Of a stretch of 64,000 nt of DNA, positions 43,031-49,640 are shown piece after piece. Made by a program: the position numbers and the translations under genes. The notes beneath the pieces were generated by a model. The model did not search any database and had not been told where the DNA came from. It saw nothing but the letters and a program-made list of their open reading frames with translations. Source of the DNA: Actinocrinis sp035605935 (GTDB taxonomy: Bacteria > Actinomycetota > Actinomycetes > Streptomycetales > Catenulisporaceae); contig NZ_DATNGK010000263.1 of assembly GCF_035605935.1 (NCBI RefSeq), positions 11,067 to 75,066 of the forward strand, in the 5' to 3' direction. Within the stretch, counting starts at the first letter, position 1. Each line of letters opens with the position of its first letter.

Positions 43031-43723
43031 TCACCACTCCATGGTTTCGGTCGTTGCCGCAACGGATTCGCAGGCGTCGGCGAGAGCGCCGAGCAGGCGT
43101 AGCGGATCGGGCAGCGGGGCCTCGAGGGCGTGGATCCAGCGGGCCCGCCCGCCGTTGAGCGCGCGGGCCGGCGGAACGAGTACATAAGAGCCGCGGGTGT
43201 GCCAGCGCAGACCCGGGCTGCCTTCCTCGGTCTCGGGCGCGGCGTCGAGGTCGCAGCGCCACCATTCGTCCGTGGCGCGCTCGTCTTCCCCGCCAGGCCG
43301 GGCGGTTGTGAAGAACAGGCAGCGGTCGCCCTCGGCCGAGACGGCTACGGGTCCGAGCGCAGCGGCGGCGGAGGTCAGCGTGCGAAAGGCGATGCGGCCG
43401 GCTGAGATCGGCACGTCGAGCACATCGTGGGTACGCCCCGTAGGACTTGCGAAGTTCACGTCCGGCAGCCGCGAGCGCCAGCGGTGGAGCTGGGCCGGAT
43501 CGGCGCTTGCCTCGGTCTGCCAGCCGTAGGAGAGCGGGTGCGCCCCGGGATTGGGACAGCCGACGCGGCTACAGGAGCAGCCGGGGCCGAGCGGGGCGGC
43601 GGCGGGGACCACGGCGAAGCCTCGGGTGACGAAGTCGGCGACCAGGTCCGGTTCCTCGCGTTTGCGGCGCATGCCGGGAATCCGGCCGCGGGACACCGTC
43701 CTTTCGGCGCCTGTCGCTGCCAT
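43031..43723 (-). CDS. Bifunctional primase-polymerase (Prim-Pol)-like domain protein
   Basis: About 230 residues. It follows the actinobacterial Prim-Pol N-terminal pattern: FVTRGFAVVPAAAPLGPGCSCSRVGCPNPGAHPLSYGWQ, then NFASPTGRTHDVLDVP, CLFFTT and LRWHTRGSYVLVPPA. The cysteine cluster (CSCSRVGCPNPGAH) is retained, but the canonical catalytic DxD appears only as DVLDVP. Polymerase activity is therefore doubtful; it may be a degenerate chromosomal relative. The ATG at 43723 has AAGGAGG 11 bases upstream. Three GTTCGTT direct repeats lie 35-75 bases before the start. Convergent with map. Confidence 0.8.
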   Translation of the reverse strand: MAATGAERTVSRGRIPGMRRKREEPDLVADFVTRGFAVVPAAAPLGPGCSCSRVGCPNPGAHPLSYGWQTEASADPAQLHRWRSRLPDVNFASPTGRTHDVLDVPISAGRIAFRTLTSAAAALGPVAVSAEGDRCLFFTTARPGGEDERATDEWWRCDLDAAPETEEGSPGLRWHTRGSYVLVPPARALNGGRARWIHALEAPLPDPLRLLGALADACESVAATTETMEW

Positions 43724-43758
43724 CCCTCGACCGCCTCCTTCCCGCCGCACTCCGGATC

Positions 43759-43798
43759 AACGAACCACCGGATGAACGAACCACCCTGGTCAACGAAC
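43759..43798 (-). repeat. Three GTTCGTT direct repeats upstream of the Prim-Pol gene
   Basis: On the minus strand GTTCGTT occurs three times (plus-strand AACGAAC at 43759, 43775 and 43792), 16 and 17 bases apart. Two copies share the longer unit GGTGGTTCGTTSATCC. The spacing of about 1.5 helical turns and the position just before a start codon suggest a regulator-binding array. Confidence 0.55.
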
Positions 43799-44000
43799 GA
43801 TGCGGCGCGGTCGGATACCGGCCACTCGGTCGATTCCCGGAGGTATGTACGTCCCCTATGCGTTCCAAGCCTACTAAGGCCGAGCCGATCGCGCGGCCGA
43901 ACGGCTGCGTTCGCGGGCGACCGGCCCGGTGCGGCCGGTCGTTTTCTCGTGGCAACTTCCGCACTGGCCTGCCGGTTTCGTCGTCGTCGCGGTGTCCCGC

Positions 44001-44136
44001 TACACTGGACGGGTACTCATGTGATGCCCGCGCGCTTTTCGGCGTCCGGATCGCCGCCACCGCGGCGCGAATCCGAACCGCCCAGCACGGAGGGAAAGCC
44101 CTCCGGCTTACGATCGCAGGCCGCGAACTAGCGGCC
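44001..44136 (+). promoter_or_regulatory. Helicase promoter -10 and structured 5' leader
   Basis: TACACT at 44001-44006 is a good SigA-type -10; the -35 (TTTCGT or TTCGTC around 43976) is poor. The leader that would follow contains CGGAGGG-AAAG-CCCTCCG (44088-44105) and GGCCGC-GAACTA-GCGGCC (44119-44136), both perfect hairpins. Long structured leaders with autoregulation are known for DEAD-box helicases in other bacteria. The link here is inference. Confidence 0.5.
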
Positions 44137-44275
44137 GACAATGGATCTCAGGCCAACACAGGCGCGGCATTGCCCCGATATAGGGCCCGTACTTGTGATT
44201 GGCTCGGCGGCGCGCGTTCGGCGCTCCCTGAAGCCTCCTTGGCACGTGCCGTTTGACCAGGAGGTCTGTACCAGC

Positions 44276-46552
44276 ATGTCCGTGGACAACACCACGACGA
44301 CCGCCGCCGCGTCCGTTGACGCGTCGAACACTGAGATTGAGATCGCGGCTTCGGAGACCGAGACCGCGCAGATTGACGCCGCACAGACCGAGACTGCGGC
44401 AACTGAGAGCGCGGCACCTGAAGCCGCGCAGCCGCTCGACACCGGCACCGAAGTGACCTTCGCGTCGCTCGACCTGCCGAAGCCGCTGCTCGAAGTGCTG
44501 AAAGAGGCCGGTGTCGCCACCGCCTTCCCGATCCAGGCCGCGACCATTCCCGACGCGCTGGTCGGCCGCGATGTGATGGGCCGTGGCCGCACCGGCTCCG
44601 GCAAGACGCTGGCCTTCGGCCTGCCGACGCTGACCCGCCTCGAAGGGCTGCGCGCCAAGCCGCGCAAGCCGCTGGCGCTGGTTCTGGTGCCGACGCGCGA
44701 GCTGGCGATGCAGGTTGAGGAATCGCTGCGCCCGTATGCCAGGGCCATGCGACTTCGCGTCCGCTCCGTCTACGGCGGAGCGCCGATGCGTAAGCAGATC
44801 GACAATCTGCGGTACGGCGTCGAACTGCTGGTTGCTACGCCCGGTCGGCTATCCGACCTCATCGAGCAAGGCGAATGCGAGCTCGGCGAGGTCGACATCG
44901 CCATCCTCGACGAGGCCGATCAGATGTGTGACATGGGCTTCCTGCCGCATGTCTGCGAGCTGATGGACCAGGTGGCGCCGGGCGGCCAGCGGCTGCTTTT
45001 CTCGGCCACGCTGGACGGCGCGGTCGACGAGATCGTCAAGAAGTACATGAACGATCCGGCACTGCACGAGGTTGACCCGCACGCCGGTGCGGTCTCCACG
45101 ATGAGCCACCACCTGCTGATGGTCAGCCCGCAGCACAAGGCGAAGGTCGCGGCGCAGATCGCCGGGCGGCACGCCGCCGAGGCCGCCAACGGTGACGCGC
45201 GTTCGCTCTTCTTCGTGCGTACGCAGATGGCGGTCGACCGGGTCACCGAGCAGATGCGCGAGCGGGGCCTGCCGGCGGCGGGGCTGCACGGCGGCATGAC
45301 GCAGGTGGCGCGCACCAAGACGCTGGAAGACTTCAAGGAGGGCCGCACCCCGGTCCTGATTGCCACGGACGTCGCCGCGCGCGGCATCCACGTGGACGGG
45401 ATCGACCTGGTGGTGCACCTCGACCCGCCGCGCGACTCGAAGGACTACCTGCACCGGGCCGGGCGCACCGCGCGGGCCGGACAGGCCGGCGTGGTCGCGT
45501 CGCTGATCCTGCCGAAGCAGCGCAAGCAGGCGCAGCGGCTGATGAATGACGCCGGTGTGACCGCTGAGGAGCTGGACGCGGCCCCGATCGGCACCGGCGG
45601 CAGGTGGGAGAAGGCCGGGACCGCCATGGCGAACCTGACCGGCGCCCGCGAGGTGCCGGAGCCGGGCGACGTGCCGGTGTTCACGATGCCGGTGCGCGAG
45701 CGCTCCTCGCGGCCGCGCGATGGCCGGGATGGACGCGGCGGCCGGGACGACCGGTTCGGGCGCGACCGGTACAACCGCACTGACCGGTTCGAGCGGCCTA
45801 ACCGCGGCTTCGACCGGCCGGACCGGGACGCGCGCGGCGGCGAGCGTGACCGCGGCAGCTTCGGTCGTGACCGGTTCGAGCGTGGCGAGCGGACCGAGCG
45901 CGCTGACTCGCGCGGCAGCGCTCCGTTCCGGCGCGACAACGACCGCGGTGGTTTCCACGGCCGGGACGGCGAGCGCGGCGGCTTCGAGCGGCGTGACTTC
46001 CGCCGGGACGGCGACAACAGCCGTAGCGACGCCGGCGGCTTCCAGGGCCGGCGCTTCGAGCGGCGGGACGGCGAGCAGGCCGGCCGCGTCGAGCGGCGCG
46101 ATGACTCGTTCGAGCGGCGCGACCGCGGGTTCACCGGCGGGGACCAGAAGCGCAACTTCGGCGACGGACAGCGGCGCGGCTTCGAAAGCCGCGGTTTCGA
46201 GAATCGTGGTTCGCAGGCGCGAGGGACCGAGGCGCGTGGCTCGGAGGGGCGTGGCTTCGCCGGACGCAGCTCGGCCGAGCGCGGCGAGCGGGGCCCGCAG
46301 TTCGAGAAGCGCGATTTTGAAAAGCGCGGCTTCGAGAACCGCGGTTCGGAAGGCCGCGGCTTCGAGGGGTCTCGCTCCGGCAGTCGTGACTTCCGGGACC
46401 GCGGGCGCGACGAGCGCGGCGGCTTCGACCGCAACCGTGGCGCTGACCGCTTCCAGCGGGATGACCGGCCCGGCCAGCAGGGCGACCGGCGTCCGTTCGG
46501 CGGGCGTCCGGGCCAGGACCGCGATCGTGCGGCTCGGCGGCCCTCAAACTGA
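44276..46552 (+). CDS. DEAD-box RNA helicase with long RGG/FER-rich tail
   Basis: ATP-dependent RNA helicase of 758 residues. An acidic Thr/Glu/Ala-rich N-tail (1-55) precedes the helicase core. The core has the Q-motif region (TFASLDL...FPIQAATIP), Walker A RTGSGKT (105-111), PTREL, DEAD in ILDEADQM (212-215), SAT (243-245), ATDVAARGIHVDG and HRAGRTARAG. From about residue 480 a roughly 275-residue disordered tail is built of D/R/G/F words: GRDRFERGERTER, FERRDFRRDG, GFENRGSEGRGFEG. AGGAGGT before the ATG at 44276 sets the start. Likely roles are cold adaptation, ribosome assembly or RNA decay. Confidence 0.93.
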   Translation: MSVDNTTTTAAASVDASNTEIEIAASETETAQIDAAQTETAATESAAPEAAQPLDTGTEVTFASLDLPKPLLEVLKEAGVATAFPIQAATIPDALVGRDVMGRGRTGSGKTLAFGLPTLTRLEGLRAKPRKPLALVLVPTRELAMQVEESLRPYARAMRLRVRSVYGGAPMRKQIDNLRYGVELLVATPGRLSDLIEQGECELGEVDIAILDEADQMCDMGFLPHVCELMDQVAPGGQRLLFSATLDGAVDEIVKKYMNDPALHEVDPHAGAVSTMSHHLLMVSPQHKAKVAAQIAGRHAAEAANGDARSLFFVRTQMAVDRVTEQMRERGLPAAGLHGGMTQVARTKTLEDFKEGRTPVLIATDVAARGIHVDGIDLVVHLDPPRDSKDYLHRAGRTARAGQAGVVASLILPKQRKQAQRLMNDAGVTAEELDAAPIGTGGRWEKAGTAMANLTGAREVPEPGDVPVFTMPVRERSSRPRDGRDGRGGRDDRFGRDRYNRTDRFERPNRGFDRPDRDARGGERDRGSFGRDRFERGERTERADSRGSAPFRRDNDRGGFHGRDGERGGFERRDFRRDGDNSRSDAGGFQGRRFERRDGEQAGRVERRDDSFERRDRGFTGGDQKRNFGDGQRRGFESRGFENRGSQARGTEARGSEGRGFAGRSSAERGERGPQFEKRDFEKRGFENRGSEGRGFEGSRSGSRDFRDRGRDERGGFDRNRGADRFQRDDRPGQQGDRRPFGGRPGQDRDRAARRPSN

Positions 46553-46630
46553 GGCGCTAATGGCCTGACCGGCCAAGAGCATGGCCCATGGCCGGCCGGC
46601 ATAGCACCAAGCCGGCCGATTGAATCGACC

Positions 46631-46664
46631 GAGAGCCCCGCAACCTTCGGGTTGCGGGGCTCTC
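46631..46664 (+). terminator. 15-bp stem with TTCG tetraloop after helicase
   Basis: Bases 46631-46645 pair perfectly with 46650-46664 around a stable TTCG (UUCG) tetraloop, 79 bases past the helicase stop. GCGTCTTT follows, with only a very short T-run. Confidence 0.88.
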
Positions 46665-46694
46665 GCGTCTTTGGGGCGACTCCAGATCGCACGA

Positions 46695-46734
46695 CTGACA
46701 GATATTGAAATCTGTCAGGCGATAGCTGTACGGT
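46695..46734 (+). promoter_or_regulatory. Promoter with perfect TetR-type operator
   Basis: CTGACAGAT-N6-ATCTGTCAG (46695-46718) is a perfect 9-bp inverted repeat. It covers TTGAAA (46705-46710), which with TACGGT (46729-46734) forms a promoter with an 18-base spacer. A repressor bound here would block the -35 of the aldo/keto reductase gene. The TetR gene downstream is the obvious candidate. Confidence 0.75.
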
Positions 46735-46781
46735 GTCAGTGCAGGACGCGCAGGGGCGCGTCCCGGAAGCGGAGTGATGAC

Positions 46782-47777
46782 ATGAACAAGCGCCAGCTGG
46801 GAACCGCCGGCCCGCAGTCCTCCGAACTCGGTCTCGGCATGATGGGAATGTCCGCGCTGTACGGCGCAGCCGACGACGCCGAGTCGATCGCCACCGTTCA
46901 CGCCGCCCTCGACGCCGGGGTAACGCTGCTCGACACCGGCGACTTCTACGGCATGGGCGACAACGAGCTGCTGCTGCGCGAGGCAGTGCGCGGCCGCAAC
47001 CGCGAAGACTTCCTGATCAGCGTGAAGTTCGGCGCTCAGCGCGCGCCGGACGGCACGTGGCTCGGTTACGACGCCCGCCCGAGCGCCGTGAAGACGTGGC
47101 TTTCCTACTCGCTGCGCCGGCTCGGCACCGACTACATCGACGTGTACCGTCCGGCGCGGCTCGACCCGAATGTTCCGATCGAGGATACGGTCGGCGCGAT
47201 CAAGGAAATGATCGACGCCGGGTACGTGCGCCACGTCGGGCTCTCCGAGGTGGGCGCCGACACGATTCGGCGCGCGCACGCCGTGCACCCGGTCGCCGAT
47301 CTGCAGATCGAATACTCGCTCTTCTCTCGCGGCATCGAGGCCGAGATCCTGCCGACCGCGCGCGAGCTCGGCATCGGGATCACCGCGTACGGAGTGCTCT
47401 CCCGCGGCCTGCTGTCCGGGCACTGGACCAACGCGCGCTCCACTGACCCGACCGACTTCCGCGCGCACTCCCCGCGCTTTCAGGGCGGCAACCTGGATCG
47501 GAACCTCGATCTGGTCGAGGCGCTGCGCAAGGTCGCGCAGGACAAGGGCGCGTCCGTGGCTCAGCTGGCGATCGCCTGGGTCGCGGCGCAGGACGAGCTG
47601 ATCGTGCCGCTGGTCGGGGCGCGGCGGCGCGAGCGGCTGACCGAGGCCCTCGGCGCGCTGGACGTTCAGTTGACGCCGGCCGACCTCGCCGCGATCGAGG
47701 CCGCGGTCCCGGCAGGTGCGGCGAGTGGCGACCGGTACGCTGCGGCGCAGATGAGCATGCTCGACAGCGAGAAGTGA
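46782..47777 (+). CDS. Aldo/keto reductase lacking the catalytic histidine
   Basis: A 331-residue NADPH-dependent oxidoreductase TIM barrel. The tetrad residues Asp51 or Asp54 (LLDTGDFYG), Tyr56 and Lys82 (ISVKFG) are present. The segment that normally reads YYQHRxDP is VYRPARLDPNVPIED, so the catalytic His is replaced by Ala125. The cofactor-binding end LVGARRRERLTEALGAL is intact. The ATG at 46782 has GGAAGCGGAG upstream. Carbonyl substrate unknown; a modified mechanism or altered specificity is likely. Regulated through the TetR-type operator just upstream. Confidence 0.9.
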   Translation: MNKRQLGTAGPQSSELGLGMMGMSALYGAADDAESIATVHAALDAGVTLLDTGDFYGMGDNELLLREAVRGRNREDFLISVKFGAQRAPDGTWLGYDARPSAVKTWLSYSLRRLGTDYIDVYRPARLDPNVPIEDTVGAIKEMIDAGYVRHVGLSEVGADTIRRAHAVHPVADLQIEYSLFSRGIEAEILPTARELGIGITAYGVLSRGLLSGHWTNARSTDPTDFRAHSPRFQGGNLDRNLDLVEALRKVAQDKGASVAQLAIAWVAAQDELIVPLVGARRRERLTEALGALDVQLTPADLAAIEAAVPAGAASGDRYAAAQMSMLDSEK

Positions 47778-47801
47778 GCGCGGCGGGCGACCGCGCAGGA
47801 C

Positions 47802-47843
47802 AGTCGTAGGGCAGTCAGGAATAGTCGCAGGGCAGTCAGGACA
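47802..47843 (+). repeat. 21-bp tandem duplication before the TetR gene
   Basis: AGTCGYAGGGCAGTCAGGA plus two bases occurs twice in direct succession (47802-47822 and 47823-47843), with the copies differing at three positions. Confidence 0.65.
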
Positions 47844-47899
47844 GAATGGCTCGGCCGCGATCTCAGGGTCGGCGGCGGGGCGGGAAGGAGGCCCGCGCG

Positions 47900-48484
47900 A
47901 TGGCGGCGGAGACGTTGACCCGGGATCGGGTGCTGGACGCGGCAGAAGACACGCTGCGGCGGTTCGGCGCCGGCAAGACGACCGTGGTGGATGTCGCGCG
48001 GGCATTGGGCGTGAGCCACGGCACCGTGTACCGGCATTTCGCGTCGAAGGCCGACCTGCTGGACGCGGTGCTCGGGCGCTGGCTCTCCCGCATCAACCCG
48101 CCGCTGGCGGCGATCGCCGCGGAGGATGGGCCGGCTACGCAGCGACTGCGGCGGCTGCTGGACACCTTGATGACGTTCAAGCAGGAGAAGGCGCGCAGCG
48201 ACCCGGACTTGTTCGCCGCGTACGGGCTGGTCTCCGCGAGCGCGCGGGCGGTGGTCGTCGCGCACGTCGGCGAGCTGAACGCGCTGGTCGCGCGGATCGT
48301 CGCGGACGGTATGGACCGCGGCGAGTTCGCGCCCGGCGATCCGGTGCGGGTGGCTAACGCGGTATGGGCCGCGACCAGTCGGTTCCACCACCCCGCGCAC
48401 GCGGCCGAGTGGCTCGCCGAATCAGACCGGCCGACCTTCGAGGCAGTCTGGGCGCTGTTGCTCTCGGGCCTCTCCGTACGTTGA
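47900..48484 (+). CDS. TetR-family transcriptional regulator
   Basis: About 194 residues. The TetR_N HTH is TRDRVLDAAEDTLRRFGAGKTTVVDVARALGVSHGTVYRHFASKADLLDAV. The C-terminal helical ligand-binding domain is of the TetR_C type with LRRLLDTLMTFKQEKARSDPDLF and ATSRFHHPAHAAEW. GGAAGGAGG ten bases before the ATG at 47900 makes this start better than the upstream ATG at 47846. It lies downstream of, and in the same direction as, the aldo/keto reductase gene and probably represses it via the perfect inverted repeat at 46695. Confidence 0.9.
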   Translation: MAAETLTRDRVLDAAEDTLRRFGAGKTTVVDVARALGVSHGTVYRHFASKADLLDAVLGRWLSRINPPLAAIAAEDGPATQRLRRLLDTLMTFKQEKARSDPDLFAAYGLVSASARAVVVAHVGELNALVARIVADGMDRGEFAPGDPVRVANAVWAATSRFHHPAHAAEWLAESDRPTFEAVWALLLSGLSVR

Positions 48485-48517
48485 TTTCCGCAGGCCAGCA
48501 GCACTTTCTTCGCCGTT

Positions 48518-48533
48518 AGGAACGTTTGTTCGA
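48518..48533. promoter_or_regulatory. LexA-like box upstream of the Myb/HTH-like gene
   Basis: AGGAACGTTTGTTCGA matches TCGAAC-N4-GTTCGA at 10 of 12 defined positions. It overlaps a possible -35 (TTGTTC), with TATCAG 18 bases later. It is weaker than the recA site, but its position close to a gene start is right. Confidence 0.42.
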
Positions 48534-48591
48534 AGCCCCGGCGGGTAGGTATCAGAGGTCAGCGACGGAACCATCGGGGAGAGGTAATTCC

Positions 48592-49065
48592 GTGACCGAC
48601 AAGGGCTTCGAGGACGGCGGACGGGCCGCGGCGAAGAAGGCGGGCTGGGTGCGGGTGCGGTTGACCGCGCCCCAGGAGACGAACGGTCCGCGCGGAGTAT
48701 CACTGACCGAAGGCGAGCTGGTGCTGCGCGCCGACCGGGTGGCGGTGGACGAGGACAACCTGGTCTTCCTGTGCGCCGATGAGGTGGTCTTCCGGCTGGA
48801 CCGCCGCTATTTCAGCGCGCTTACCTGGTTCGTGGACCGGCCTACTTTCGGCGAATGGCTGCGGTCCCGGCGCAAGCAGTACCCGAACTCGCACACGCGC
48901 TGGTCGACAGATGAGCGCTCGCAGTTGGCGGATGAGGTCGGCTCGGGCTTCGGCTGGCAACGGATATCCGATCTGCACGGCCGCACCATCCACGCGGTAC
49001 AGCGCGAGGCGGTTCGTGACGGGCTGGTCGCGGCGGAGGCATTTCCGCGTCCCGGAGTCGGTTAA
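48592..49065 (+). CDS. Hypothetical protein with C-terminal Myb/HTH-like module
   Basis: A 157-residue protein starting at a GTG (VTDKGFEDGGRAAAKKAGWV) with GAGAGG eight bases before it. The N-terminal half looks like a small beta domain (WVRVRLTAPQE, LVLRADRVAVDEDNLVFLCADEVVFRLDRRYF). After a basic linker (FGEWLRSRRKQYPNSHT) comes RWSTDERSQLADEVGSGFGWQRISDLHGRTIHAVQREAV, the W-s-x-eE...I...GRT...v pattern of Myb/SANT-like HTH modules. Probably DNA- or RNA-binding; no family name recognised. A LexA-like box lies 60 bases upstream. Confidence 0.72.
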   Translation: MTDKGFEDGGRAAAKKAGWVRVRLTAPQETNGPRGVSLTEGELVLRADRVAVDEDNLVFLCADEVVFRLDRRYFSALTWFVDRPTFGEWLRSRRKQYPNSHTRWSTDERSQLADEVGSGFGWQRISDLHGRTIHAVQREAVRDGLVAAEAFPRPGVG

Positions 49066-49146
49066 CGGCGCAGGCTGCGGGTTAGGGCACCGGCGACGGG
49101 CCCACCTAGCCCTTACGTAAGCGCGCGATTGCGTTCAGTAGTCTGC

Positions 49147-49177
49147 TTGACCTGGAGTCCGCTCCAGGTCGCAGACT
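49147..49177 (+). promoter_or_regulatory. MerR-type promoter with 19-bp spacer
   Basis: TTGACC (49147-49152) and CAGACT (49172-49177) are 19 bases apart, the long spacer of MerR-controlled promoters. A perfect 9-bp inverted repeat GACCTGGAG-N4-CTCCAGGTC (49149-49170) sits between and over them. Transcription would start at about 49184-49185, at the merR ATG itself, giving a leaderless message. Confidence 0.82.
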
Positions 49178-49184
49178 GCTGTGC

Positions 49185-49640
49185 ATGAGCACGACGACCT
49201 ATTCAGTCGGCGAGGTCTCGGCGCGCACCGGATTCAGCGTCGACACCTTGCGTTACTACGAGCGGCTCGGCCTTATCGAGCCGGTGGAGCGATCAGTCGG
49301 CGGCCGGCGGATGTACCGGGACGAGGACGTCGGCTGGCTGGACTTCGTTTCCTGTCTGCGCGACACCGGCATGCCGATCGAGCGGATGCGCGAATTCGCC
49401 GAGCTGTGCCGCGACGGCGAGCACACGGTGCCTGAGCGGGTGGATCTGCTCGCCGCGCACGGCCAGCGGGTTGAGGCGGAGATCGAGGTCCTGCGCACAA
49501 AGCTGGCGGCGATCCGCCACAAGATCGAGTACTACGAGGGCGTCCTCGCGCTGCGCGACGGCCAGGGCCCGGATCAGGGCAGCACAGGTCAAGACGGGCA
49601 GCAAGCCGGGGAATCGAGCGAGGAAGGACGACGGGCATGA
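49185..49640 (+). CDS. MerR-family transcriptional regulator
   Basis: A 151-residue regulator. The MerR winged helix is TYSVGEVSARTGFSVDTLRYYERLGLI...GGRRMYRDEDVGWLDFVSCLRDTGMPIERMREF. The dimerisation coiled coil is VEAEIEVLRTKLAAIRHKIEYYEGVL. There are no metal-site cysteines after the coil, so an organic or oxidative inducer is more likely than a metal. The acidic/Gln tail overlaps the downstream aldo/keto reductase start (ATGA). It probably regulates its own leaderless promoter. Confidence 0.93.
   Translation: MSTTTYSVGEVSARTGFSVDTLRYYERLGLIEPVERSVGGRRMYRDEDVGWLDFVSCLRDTGMPIERMREFAELCRDGEHTVPERVDLLAAHGQRVEAEIEVLRTKLAAIRHKIEYYEGVLALRDGQGPDQGSTGQDGQQAGESSEEGRRA

Larger units (their letters stand above)
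43724..44275. other. Divergent region with helicase leader
   Basis: A 552-base gap. It contains the GTTCGTT repeats near the Prim-Pol gene, a TACACT element at 44001-44006 as a likely -10 for the helicase gene, and a leader of roughly 260 bases with two perfect hairpins (44088-44105 and 44119-44136). No protein-like frame fills it. Confidence 0.55.

Noticed and set aside
46782..47777. Pseudogene call for the His-less aldo/keto reductase
   Set aside because: The frame is intact, other tetrad residues and the cofactor site are conserved, and a perfect operator-promoter precedes it.
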